From: Paracerasibacillus soli | GTDB taxonomy: Bacteria > Bacillota > Bacilli > Bacillales > Amphibacillaceae | NCBI RefSeq assembly: GCF_034006335.1 | Contig: NZ_JAWDIQ010000001.1 | Length of the DNA stretch: 64,000 nucleotides | Strand: one strand, 5' to 3' | Made by a program: the position numbers and the translations under genes | In this document: one piece after another, positions 45,132-54,642 of the stretch | Numbering within the stretch: the first letter of the stretch is position 1 | Layout: each line of letters starts with the position of its first letter | The notes under the pieces: model-generated | What the model was told of the DNA's origin: nothing | What the model saw: the letters and a program-made list of their open reading frames with translations, nothing else | Databases searched by the model: none

Positions 45132-46241
45132 ATGAATCAACATGTATCAACGAATGATAAAAGAATAATCATTACAGGTATTATAGCTGTGCTAGGTGGG
45201 GCAATATTTAAAATTTTACACATCCCAGTTCCATGGTTGCTTGGACCAATGGTTGTCATGGTAATGATAAATAATGTTACAAAATGGAGATTCACTTGGC
45301 CAAATTATTTGCGGGATTCAGGGATGGTTATGGTTGGATACACAATCGGGTTGGCGATGACTTCAGCCGCACTACATGAGATAGCCCGGCAGTTACCATC
45401 TATGATCTTGCTGACTTTTTTATTGATGTTATGGTGTGTAGGAATTGCATACCTTGTTTCAAAGTTCTCTGATAGTGATTTCCGTTCAGCATTATTAGGA
45501 AGTGTTCCAGGTGGGCTAACGCAAGTGATTTTATTAGCGGAAGAAACAAAAGGAATTAATTTAGCAGTAGTGACCGTCACACAAGTGGTGCGCTTAATGA
45601 TCATTGTAATCATGATGCCTTTATTAGTATCTATTCCGTTTGTTGTACAAGATGGGGCTAGCTCAGTTACGGTAACTACAGTTGGAGAAACAGTTGGAAT
45701 GTTTCCCAACATTATATTCTATGCTGTGATTTGTGTTGCTTTTGCGATTGTTGGGAATAAAATACACTTCCCTACTGCGTATTTATTAGGCCCTGTTATT
45801 GGGACAGCTATTTTGCAGTTAGCTGGAATATCCGGACCTACGTTACCGACCTTTGTGATTAATATAGCACAGCTTTTAATTGGTACACATGTGGGATTAA
45901 TGTTGCATGCAAATCAAATTGAGCATAAATTGAAGACGTTTAGTTTAGCGATTGGTAGTGGATTCATGCTAATGGTAGGTTCTATTTTACTGAGTATATT
46001 ATTGACCGTTTTACACCACGTAACAGAATCTACAGCACTTTTAAGTCTTGCACCAGGTGGCATGGATCAGATGAGTATTATTGCACATGAAATTGGCGCA
46101 GATTTATCGATTGTTTCTGGCTATCAGCTATTTCGGACATTTTTCATTTTCTTTGCTGTACCTCCTTTATTAAAATGGCTATTTCATGTAATGGAAAGAA
46201 AAAAACATGGTAGAAAAATTACTGGTTATCACTCCCGGTAA
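45132..46241 (+). CDS. AbrB-family membrane protein (putative transporter)
   Basis: A 369-aa integral membrane protein with GAAAGAGG before ATG 45132. About ten helices occur in two repeats, each with the family motifs PWLLGPM / AYLLGPVIGTA and the loops SVPGGLTQVILLAEE and LAPGGMDQMSIIAHEIGAD. These duplicated PGG motifs define the AbrB (PF05145) membrane family, sometimes mislabelled as ammonia monooxygenase. It is unrelated to the AbrB transition-state DNA-binding protein. The substrate is unknown. Confidence 0.85.
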   Translation: MNQHVSTNDKRIIITGIIAVLGGAIFKILHIPVPWLLGPMVVMVMINNVTKWRFTWPNYLRDSGMVMVGYTIGLAMTSAALHEIARQLPSMILLTFLLMLWCVGIAYLVSKFSDSDFRSALLGSVPGGLTQVILLAEETKGINLAVVTVTQVVRLMIIVIMMPLLVSIPFVVQDGASSVTVTTVGETVGMFPNIIFYAVICVAFAIVGNKIHFPTAYLLGPVIGTAILQLAGISGPTLPTFVINIAQLLIGTHVGLMLHANQIEHKLKTFSLAIGSGFMLMVGSILLSILLTVLHHVTESTALLSLAPGGMDQMSIIAHEIGADLSIVSGYQLFRTFFIFFAVPPLLKWLFHVMERKKHGRKITGYHSR

Positions 46242-46596
46242 ATTGAAATGGAGTGTAAACCAAACAATTGCAATGTGAATATCCTCTTTCATTGCTATAA
46301 AGCATGTTGCCAGTCTTTTGAAAATAATTTACTGGTTTAAGACTGGCAGAGAGGTGTTCTTCAAATTGCTCTATTGCTGACTTTTAAGTTAAGAATTTGT
46401 AATTGTTAATTAGTTTATATATCTTTGGATCACTATGCTATTGTATAGTTAATCTAGCTGTTGTGAACTCTGTTGGGGGGATGAATAAGGCGATGAATGA
46501 CGTAGGGGATTTATAAAACGGTAAACGAATCATACTTAGTAATAAACATAAGTTGTTAATGATACATATATCATCATTTGTAAAAGGAGACGAAGT
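46242..46596. other. Spacer with one hairpin
   Basis: GCCAGTCTT (about 46310-46318) pairs with AAGACTGGC (about 46340-46348), probably the terminator of the AbrB-family gene although no T-run follows. I see nothing else recognisable. Confidence 0.4.
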
Positions 46597-47680
46597 ATTG
46601 GGAATATATTAATTGGAATTATTATACTCGTAATTTACTTTTTACTATGCCTTTATGTCGGTTATCATGGATGGATTTGGATCAAGAGTACTTTTAAGCG
46701 TAAAAATAAAATGATTTATATCATCATTCTTATCTTCCTATCACTTAGTATATTTATGGAGCGAATATTTACAACGAAAACACTCGCCTTTGTTAGTGGT
46801 ATGTGGATGGTCATCATTGGCTATAGTATGATCCTGTTGCCAATTATAAATATCATTTACTTTGTTTTTAAAAAGAAAGGTGTTCGAATCTTAGGCGCTA
46901 TTATACTTGTATTTTTTATGTTCGTATTTACTTACGGTTCATATCTTGCGTGGACTCCAGTTGTGCGTACACATGAAATCACATTGAATAAAAAAGCAAA
47001 CATGGATGAACTTACCATTTTTGTAGTTTCAGACTTACACTTGGGAGAGTTGATTGGAAAACGACATCTCGAAAAGCTAGTTCGAATAGTAGATGAAAGA
47101 CAGCCTGACATCGTTATGATTCCTGGGGATATTATAAATGATAATATTGGTCCATTTTTAAAAGAAAATATGGGAGAAGTTTTAGCGGAATTACGAGCAC
47201 CACTCGGCGTATACGCAGTATCTGGAAATCATGATTATTATGGTGGGGACATCGAACAAATATTTGTGGAAATGGATAAGGCGGGGATTACCATGCTAGG
47301 TGATGAAATGGTGCAAATTGACGAAAGTCTTTATATCATAGGAAGAAATGATAAGACAGACAATGATAGAAAAAGTATCAAAGAATTGATGAAAGGTATT
47401 GACAGACAACAATCTATTATCATGCTTGATCATCAACCTATAGCATTATCTGAGGCAAATGAGAATGGGATTGATATACTTTTATCAGGTCATACACATA
47501 GAGGGCAAATTGCACCAGCAAATATCATTACAGGTTTGTTGTATGAGAATGATTGGGGTTATTTACAAAAAGGAAACTTGCATTCCATTGTAACTTCGGG
47601 ATTTGGCTTTTGGGTCCCCATTTAGAATTGGAAGTCAGTCTGAAGTAGTTGAATTAAAAGTTAAATTTAACGGGATATAG
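46597..47680 (+). CDS. Membrane-anchored metallophosphoesterase (YkoQ/YkuE-like), one or two frame breaks
   Basis: About 361 aa. AAAAGGAG is followed by the frame from 46597 (an ATT; a TTG one base later would need a lost base). Three to four N-terminal helices precede a calcineurin-like phosphoesterase domain with VVSDLHLGELIG, IPGDIINDN, SGNHDYYGGD and LSGHTHRGQI supplying the metal ligands. A break near 47613 (GGG/CCCC) truncates one frame at GFWVP; repair continues GPPFRIGSQSEVVEL to a stop at 47680. It probably acts on a phosphoester at the membrane. Confidence 0.82.
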
Positions 47681-47760
47681 AGATGGAGGTGTGAGTTGCT
47701 ATACATGACAAATGGTTTTTTATCAATGTAACTTTTAAATATATCTCCATGTACAGAGGG

Positions 47761-47800
47761 AAAAAGGGGCGGTCATAATGAATTTGTGACTGCTTTTTTG
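47761..47800 (+). terminator. Terminator after the phosphoesterase gene
   Basis: AAAAAGGGGCGGTCA pairs with TGACTGCTTTTTT (GTCA/TGAC core with wobbles), ending in a T-run. Confidence 0.65.
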
Positions 47801-48015
47801 TAATTTAGCAAAACATCAATTATATTCGTATCTACCCTGATATTTTGCTATTGTCATTCCTTGGCACTTTTTCTAATCCTCATAAAAAACTTAATAAACA
47901 AAAATACTTGCGATGTATTAATAAAAAATGATATATTATTTAAGTTGCTTAAAATTTGATTAGGGTAACGAAATACTTTTGCATTATACTTTAAGAAAGA
48001 AGGATTAGATTTACA

Positions 48016-49222
48016 ATGCAAACTGAAAAATTATGGACAAAGGACTTCATGATTGTATCATCAATTAATTTTCTTGTTATGCTTGTGATGTATTTATTGA
48101 TGGTTGTAATGGGACCTTATGCAAAGGATGCTTTTCATGCCTCACCAAGTCTTGCAGGATTGGTATCGGGCATTTTTATAATAGGAACATTATTTGGCCG
48201 TCTGATGACAGGGAGAATAATTGAACAAAAGGATAGTAAACTCATTCTTTTGTTGGACTCATTTTCTTTATTATTACGACGGTTTTTTACTTTTTTACGG
48301 ATAGTTTATCTTTATTACTTGCTAACCGTTTATTGAATGGTATAGGCATGGGAGTTGCTTCTACAGCTACAGGAACGATGGTTGCACAAGTTATTCCTAG
48401 TGAAAAAAGAGGGGAAGGAATTGGTTATTTTAGCATGAGTACTGTTTTGGCTACGGCAATAGGTCCTTTTCTAGGAATATTCCTTAGTCAGCATACGAGT
48501 TTTTCATTTATCTTCGGCTTTTGTTTAGCTTTAGGACTATTTAGTCTTGTCGTGGGATTGATGGTCAAATCGGAACCAGTCTTGGAACAGCAGCAGAAAT
48601 TATGCCAGAAGATAAAGTGAAAAAGAGATTCAACTTGTCTAACTTCATTGAATTTAAAGCATTACCTATTGCTTTGGTAACAGTCATTGCTTCGTTAGGA
48701 TATGCAGCAGTCTTGTCGTTTTTAGCATTTTTTGCAGAAGAAGTACATTTACAAAATGCTGCGAGTTTCTTCTTTTTAGTTTATGCGGTGGCGGTTCTAC
48801 TTTCTCGTCCGTTTACAGGAAAGCTGATGGATATGAAAGGTGCGAATATTATTGTGTATCCTGCACTAATTCTGATGGCAGTCGGACTATTTTTATTAAG
48901 CGCAGCAGAACATGGTATGACACTGCTCTTTGCTGGCGCGATTATTGGACTAGGATTTGGGAATTTCCAATCTTGTGCACAAGCCATAGCAATCAAAGTG
49001 TGTGAACCGCATCGTCTCGGTTTAGCTACATCAACATACTTTATCGCACTTGATTTTGGTATCGGAATTGGCCCCTACATGCTTGGTCATGTCATACCAT
49101 TTACTGGTTATACAGGACTTTACTTGGCTATGGCTGTAGTTGCCATTATTGCACTTATTGTCTATGTCATCCTATGTGGTCAAAAGACAAAAGCAGATGA
49201 ACAACAGATTGAAGGGGTCTGA
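48016..49222 (+). CDS. MFS transporter, two frame breaks
   Basis: About 401 aa after repair, with GAAGGA before ATG 48016. Twelve helices are predicted. The helix 2-3 loop GRLMTGRIIEQKDSK and the helix 4-5 motif LLNGIGMGVASTATGTMVAQ are MFS signatures. Breaks lie near 48270 and 48600. The type resembles YfmO/YwoG-class exporters. The dispersed GGGGTCTGACCCC element straddles its stop codon and the next gene starts 26 bases later. Confidence 0.83.
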
Positions 49223-49227
49223 CCCCT
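49211..49227 (+). repeat. Short GGGTCTGACCCC palindrome between genes
   Basis: AGGGGTCTGACCCCT is almost perfectly self-complementary and overlaps the MFS stop codon. It is the same core as in the terminator repeats at 3820 and 58963. Confidence 0.5.
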
Positions 49228-49248
49228 AGAATAAAAGGGGTGAGCAAC

Positions 49249-49874
49249 ATGAGGGGTACAGCTCATGCAGTAATTGGTGCTAGTGTAGGTTTTGCAGTAG
49301 CAAAGGAAACCGGTGCAGTAGGGGGAGATGTCCTCTTTTAATTGGCGCTGGGATGATTTCGGGACTTGCGCCGGATTTAGACACTGGCGGAAAATTGGCC
49401 AACCGCATTTCAGTATCGAAAAAATACTTAAATACAGCTGTTCGCATGATAGGTATTCTTTTAGGTTGCTATGCTTACTTTTTTGCCAAGGGCAGTGAGG
49501 GATATATCAGTTACATCGGTTCTATTATACTTTTATTTGTATTACCACGGTTTTCAAATAAGTTTATGCTAATGCTTACGGGTATGGTAATTACTTTTGT
49601 TGGGTATGTACTGATGGCAATATGGATGCAATTATTTGGTATATACGTAATGATTGCTTCCTTGTTGGCACATCGATCGTATACTCATTCATTGCTAGGC
49701 GTGGCTTTTTACAGTATTATTGCTTATTATTTAACAATTGACTTTCCATTAAATGGATTGTTTAAGGTGTGTGTACTTGCATATATGAGCCATTTGTTCG
49801 CGGATATGCGATTTATACCAGGTAATAAGCGTGGGATAAAACCATTTTTGCCTTATAAAGGAATTGAACTTTAA
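49249..49874 (+). CDS. YdjM/YfhP-type membrane-bound metal-dependent hydrolase, one frame break
   Basis: About 208 aa after repair. ATG 49249 has AAAAGGGGTGAG upstream. The N-terminal RGTAHAVIGASVGFA carries the His of the family metal site. After the break near 49332 the frame continues AGMISGLAPDLDTGG, with the acidic PDLD motif, then LLAHRSYTHSLLG and SHLFADM with further His and Asp ligands. Four hydrophobic segments are present. Members of this family (YdjM/YfhP) are of uncertain function. Confidence 0.82.
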
Positions 49875-49879
49875 AGAAG

Positions 49880-49907
49880 AAGACACCATTCAAAAAGGTG
49901 TCTTTCT
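49880..49907 (+). terminator. Terminator after the YdjM-like gene
   Basis: AAGACACC (49880-49887) pairs with GGTGTCTT (49897-49904), followed by TTCTATT, six bases after the stop. Confidence 0.78.
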
Positions 49908-50105
49908 ATTTAACGCAGATAACTTACTGCAAGCCGAAACCTCAAGTATTCGAGAAGATTTCTGCATGAAAAGTCGGAAATCTAGTTTCATTCATGTTCA
50001 CTTGAATCGCACTAATCTAGTTAAATAAAGCTAATTGGAATGTAAGTTAAATCAATTAATAGTGTGAGTTTTCTAACACAATATCAAAAGAATGACCATT
50101 TCCCC

Positions 50106-50134
50106 TTGACAAGTGCATAAAATCCATATATAGT
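50106..50134 (+). promoter_or_regulatory. Promoter of the S-box met operon
   Basis: TTGACA (50106-50111) and TATAGT (50129-50134) are spaced exactly 17 bases, placing transcription start shortly before the riboswitch. Confidence 0.82.
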
Positions 50135-50159
50135 AGTCATTAAATTTAAAAAATTAATT

Positions 50160-50276
50160 CTCTTATTAAGAGTGGCAGAGGGACTAGGCCCTGTGAAGCC
50201 CGGCAACCTAAAAGCAAAATTGCTTGTTTTTAAAGGTGCTAATTCCTACAGATCATAATGGATCTGAAGATAAGAG
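50160..50276 (+). ncRNA. SAM-I (S-box) riboswitch aptamer
   Basis: P1 is CTCTTAT (50160-50166) with ATAAGAG (50270-50276). The conserved core AGAGTGGCAGAGGGACTAG, GCCCGGCAACC and AAGGTGCTAATTCC are all present, as is the GATCTGA... GAAGATAAGAGG closure. SAM binding stabilises P1 and allows the terminator at 50296 to form, switching off metY-metX-hom when SAM is plentiful. Confidence 0.96.
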
Positions 50277-50295
50277 GAGGAACGGTAAAGATAAT

Positions 50296-50326
50296 ACGCC
50301 CTCTTCTTAGGAAGGGGGTGTTTTTT
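50296..50326 (+). terminator. Riboswitch-controlled terminator
   Basis: ACGCCCTCTTC (50296-50306) pairs over all 11 positions (with wobbles) with GAAGGGGGTGT (50311-50321), followed by TTTTT. It is the expression platform of the SAM riboswitch. Confidence 0.88.
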
Positions 50327-50371
50327 ATTCCCCTCTTTCAAAATCCGATAAAATTTTAGGGAGGAATTTTT

Positions 50372-52100
50372 ATGTCAAATTTTCAAGTGCATGGCCAAGA
50401 AACAATTTTGCTACATGGGGGCAGGAAGCTGATCCGACAACAGGATCGCGAGCTGTTCCAATCTACCAAACAACATCATATGTTTTTCGTGATACGGAGC
50501 ACGCTCAAAATCTATTTGGTTTGAAAGAAGCCGGAAACATATATACACGTATTGGCAATCCAACCATTGATACTTTTGAACAGCGGATTGCACTTCTAGA
50601 AGATGGTGTCGCGGCCGTTGCTACATCTTCTGGCATGGCTGCAATAACATTAGCAATCTTGAATATTGCGGGTGCTGGAGATGAGATCATTGCTGATAGC
50701 AACCTATATGGCGGGACATATAACCTTTTTGTTAAGACTTTACCGAAGTATGGCATTACCACTAAATTTGTTGATGGTACAAAGCCTGAAGCATTTAAAG
50801 AAGCGATTACAGATAAAACAAAAGCAATATTTGCAGAAATTATTACGAATCCCAGCTTATATGTTTTTGATGTAGAAGCTGTTGCAAAAATTGCGCATGA
50901 ACAAGGTATTCCACTAATTATAGACAATACTTTTGCTACACCGATATTAACGAAACCACTTACTTGGGGGCTGATATTGTAGTTCATTCCGCAACGAAAT
51001 GGATTGGTGGCCACGGAACTTCGATTGGAGGAGTTGTCGTTGATGGTGGACGTTTTGATTGGGGAGTTGGTCGCTTTCCAGAATTCACAGAACCAGATGA
51101 AACTTATCATAATCTCCGTTATATAGATGTGGGTCCGGCGGCATTCGCTACAAAATTACGTGTGCAGCTTCTTCGTGACATTGGAGCGTGTTTAAGTCCA
51201 CAAAATGCATTTTTGTTATTGCAAGGTTTAGAAACATTACATTTACGGATAGAACGTCATCAAGAAAATACTAGAAAGGTTGCAGCCTTTTTACAGGAAC
51301 ACCCAGCTGTAGAATGGGTAAATTATCCTGGATTAGATACACATCCATCCTATGATCTTGCACGTAAGTATTTGGAAAGCGGCTTTGGCTCCATTATAAC
51401 ATTTGGAATCAAAGGTGGGAGAGAAGTAGGACAAAAGGTGATTGATCATGTTGAACTCTGGTCACATTTAGCAAACGTTGGGGATGCAAAGTCGCTTATC
51501 ATCCATCCTGCATCTACTACTCATCAGCAATTAAGTGCGGAAGACCTTATAAAGAGTGGTGTATCAGAGGAATTAATTCGTCTGTCCATTGGGATAGAAA
51601 CTGCAGAAGATATCATTCAAGACCTTGATCAAGCGATTTCTCAAGCAACGAAATCTACATTGCAAAGTAATGTGAGTGATGTGGAAGCCGCTCAAAAGTG
51701 GTTGTTGCATTCTCCTTTTGATAGAAGTAAAGGGATTAGGAAAAAGGTAGTTGCAGTGTTAGGTTACCAAAGCGCACCAGCTTCATTTCAAAATGATATA
51801 AATAAACTAAAGTCGTTTGGATATGAGGTTCTTTTAGGAGATAAAACGATTGCTGATTTAAATGTCGTTAGCATTGATGTCGTATTATCTCATAGTCAAG
51901 CATTGCCGAAAACGATTATTGAACAGTTGATAAACAAACAAGGAAAGTTATTGTGGATAGAAAATGAAACTAAAGTAGACCCCGTATTACAATATGCGGA
52001 AAATGCCGGTATTACTGTAATAACAGGAAAAAGAATATGTGAGGAAATCATAAAGCAACGCGGAAATCATTCCATTGAACAAGTTGCCGTTGAAATTTAA
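50372..52100 (+). CDS. metY: O-acetylhomoserine sulfhydrylase fused to a CoA-binding-type domain, two frame breaks
   Basis: About 575 aa. Residues ~1-430 form a PLP-dependent Cys/Met-metabolism enzyme that makes homocysteine from O-acetylhomoserine and sulfide. They include NIYTRIGNPTIDTFE, ATSSGMAAITLA, IIDNTFATP and the PLP lysine in VHSATKWIGGHG. A further ~140 residues follow. Residues ~455-570 (KKVVAVLGYQSAPASF, YEVLLGDKTI, KLLWIENE, AGITVITGKRICEEI) look like a CoA_binding_2/YccU-type Rossmann domain, absent from ordinary MetY (~430 aa). Breaks lie near 50420 (GGGGG) and 50962 (GGGGG). GGGAGG precedes ATG 50372, behind the SAM riboswitch. Confidence 0.88.
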
Positions 52101-52165
52101 CAGTCTTGTTCATTATCGGTAATGGCTTTCCATTATGATAAATTGATTAGAAAAGAGTTGATTGT

Positions 52166-53227
52166 TTGTCATTAGTATTTGATCAAACGAATGCAACTAA
52201 ATCATGTCGGTCAGTTGCTGATATTGAAATCGGCTCGCTTCGACTTACATCAGGAAAAATACTTAAGAAAGTGAAGCTACGTTATGAACTAGTCGGTCCA
52301 CCAGCTGCTCCGGTGATTCTCGTTTGTCATGCATTAACAGGGAACCATCTTACAGTTGGATCTAAGGAAGAACCAGGCTGGTGGAGTGGTCTAATAGGTG
52401 AACAAAATTATATAGATACTAATAAATTCCGGATACTAACATTCAATGTACTCGGTGGCTGTAACGGATCGACAGGACCGTCATCCATTAATCCTGCTAC
52501 AAACGAAATGTACCGTATGACTTTCCCAGTTATTACTGTAAAAGATATTGTGAAGGCACAGTACAAGGCATTACAAAAACTTCGTATCAATCATCTAGCA
52601 GGAGTTGTTGGTGGTTCTCTTGGTGGAATGCAAGTTATGGAATGGGGTCTGCTTTATCCAAAGATGATGGATAAATTAATTATCCTTGCTGCAACCCCAG
52701 TTCTTTCCGATTATGGTATTGGCTTTAATTATATCGCTGAGTCGGCTATCAAGAATGATGTGGAATGGAACGGTGGGGAATATGGTGAAAATCAAATGTT
52801 GCGGGGTTTAGAAATAGCTAGAATGTTGGGGATGGTAACGTATCGTAGTTCCCATTTATTCCATGAAAGATTTCAGCGCGAAAAACAAGCTTGTACATTT
52901 TCTGTTATCTCCTACTTAGATTATCAAGGAAAAAAATTGACGCAACGATTTGATGCGAATAGTTATCTTTATTTACTGGGAGCGATGAATTACCATGATA
53001 TTGGAGAAGGACGAGGAGGATGGGAAACTGGGTGTAAATCATTTGAGGCTCCAATATTAACAATTGGTTATGGAGATGATTTAATATATGAACCGGATTT
53101 TATTCAAAAGTTTTCGAAAGAAGCCCCTAACTGTTCCTATCATTTTGTTCCTACATCCTTTGGGCATGACGGTTTTTTAACAGAATATGAAAAATGGGGA
53201 AATATAATTAAGGAATTTTTGAATTAA
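52166..53227 (+). CDS. metX: Homoserine O-acetyltransferase MetX
   Basis: A 353-aa alpha/beta hydrolase-fold acyltransferase with a TTG start at 52166. The oxyanion and nucleophile region reads GGSLGGMQVMEWG, preceded by CHALTGNH and GGCNGSTGPSS. The catalytic Asp and His lie in the C-terminal GDDLIYEP and FGHDGFLTEY. It supplies the O-acetylhomoserine used by the preceding MetY. It is the middle gene of the S-box operon. Confidence 0.93.
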   Translation: MSLVFDQTNATKSCRSVADIEIGSLRLTSGKILKKVKLRYELVGPPAAPVILVCHALTGNHLTVGSKEEPGWWSGLIGEQNYIDTNKFRILTFNVLGGCNGSTGPSSINPATNEMYRMTFPVITVKDIVKAQYKALQKLRINHLAGVVGGSLGGMQVMEWGLLYPKMMDKLIILAATPVLSDYGIGFNYIAESAIKNDVEWNGGEYGENQMLRGLEIARMLGMVTYRSSHLFHERFQREKQACTFSVISYLDYQGKKLTQRFDANSYLYLLGAMNYHDIGEGRGGWETGCKSFEAPILTIGYGDDLIYEPDFIQKFSKEAPNCSYHFVPTSFGHDGFLTEYEKWGNIIKEFLN

Positions 53228-53246
53228 AATAGATGGAGGTATTTTT

Positions 53247-54250
53247 TTGGAAATATTGCATGTTGCTTTACTTGGTTTCGGTACGGTAGGTAAGGGAGTA
53301 TATCAAACGATACAAACCCATCAAAAAAGATTACAGCAACTAATAGGTAGACGTGTTGAAGTTTCTGTGATTGTCATTAGAAATCCACATAATTACACCG
53401 ATTTTCAAGGATCAGTATCGATTGAAACGGATATGAAGGCGATTATGAGAATTCAAAAATTGATGTTGTTTTTGAAGCGATTGTTGGGAAAGAACCTGCT
53501 TATACATATTTAAAACAATGTATTCAAGCAGGTAAACATGTCATTACTGCTAATAAAGAAATGTTTGCCCACCATGGGGGTGAACTGATGCAATTAGCAC
53601 AACAAAACCAAGTACAGATTGGTTTTGAGGCTACGACTGCAGGGGGTGTACCAATAATCCAGACAATTAAACAACTGTTGCAAGTGAACCAGATTCAAGG
53701 AATTACTGCAATATTAAATGGAACATCGAATTATATTTTAACAGAAATGCGGAAAGAAGAAATTTCATTTACAGCTGCATTACGTGCTGCACAAGAGCTT
53801 GGATTTGCTGAGGCGGATCCGACAAATGACATAGAGGGAATGGATGCTTTTTATAAGTTAATGATTTTATGTGAACTTATTTTTGGTAAGCAGCCTGATT
53901 GGAAATCAGTTACACTTACTGGCATTCAAGGAATAACTGTTGATGAAATAAAGAAAGCTCAGTTAGAGGGAAAGCGTATTCGCCATATTGCTACTGTTTC
54001 GATAAAAAATGGAAACATGCATGCTCACGTCAAGCCTTGTATCATTTCAGAGGGACATCCACTATTCCCTGTTGAAGGAGTAGAAAATGCAATTCATCTT
54101 CAAACCGATTTAGTTGGTTCACTAACTTTACAAGGGCCAGGTGCAGGCTCGCTCCCAACTGCTAGTGCAATGATAGAAGAATTGTGTATGTTACCACTGA
54201 AGCCAAAGGCTACGAAAGAACAAAACAGACATGAGGTAACAACGATATAG
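53247..54250 (+). CDS. hom: Homoserine dehydrogenase, one frame break
   Basis: About 334 aa after repair, with GGAGGT before TTG 53247. The Rossmann motif is ALLGFGTVGKGVY, followed by the catalytic region HVITANKEMFA, GFEATTAGGVPIIQTI and the signature AQELGFAEADPTNDIEGMDA. The C-terminal ACT regulatory domain of longer Hom enzymes is missing. A one-base loss near 53450 restores ENSKIDVVFEAIVGKEPA. It supplies homoserine to MetX, so the operon covers aspartate semialdehyde to homocysteine in three steps. The missing ACT domain suggests control by the riboswitch rather than by feedback. Confidence 0.9.
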
Positions 54251-54297
54251 GAAAAGCCAACCTATTATATTGAAAAACCAATCGAAATAAAGATAAC

Positions 54298-54336
54298 AGA
54301 AGCCCTACAAAGCAATGACTTTGTAGGGCTTCTTTG
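54298..54336 (+). terminator. Terminator of the met operon
   Basis: A perfect 15-bp stem (54298-54312 with 54319-54333) with a 6-base loop, followed by CTTTG, 48 bases after hom. Confidence 0.88.
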
Positions 54337-54642
54337 GGTCTGCCCTCCCTTTTTTTGGCAAATTTGGGATAATAAATTCCGATAAAATGTGAATTCATTT
54401 GATTACAATCGTTTAAAAATTGACGATAAATATATTTGGAGACAAGAAAATAAGATGGAGGGATGATGTATGATGGAAGGTTAGCGAAATTCACTAAAAC
54501 TTTTGCATTTGTTATCAGTAAATTTAATTAAGAAAATCGATTTATGATATTTCATAAAGGTAGTTACTATAGATATTTTATTTAATATTATTCGGGCGAA
54601 CCAAAAGTGATGAATTTAATTATGAAAGAAGGAAAACTTGAA
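54337..54642. other. Spacer before the chemotaxis receptor gene
   Basis: No supported gene. A 21-codon frame at about 54471-54536 follows GGAGGG at short spacing and is probably spurious. A TCCGATAA element (about 54376-54383) resembles a SigD -10 box, but no matching -35 is visible. Confidence 0.35.

Noticed and set aside
54376..54383. SigD promoter for the chemotaxis receptor
   Set aside because: TCCGATAA resembles the -10 box, but no TAAA-type -35 sits at the right distance, and the same TCCGATAAAA string occurs upstream of metY.
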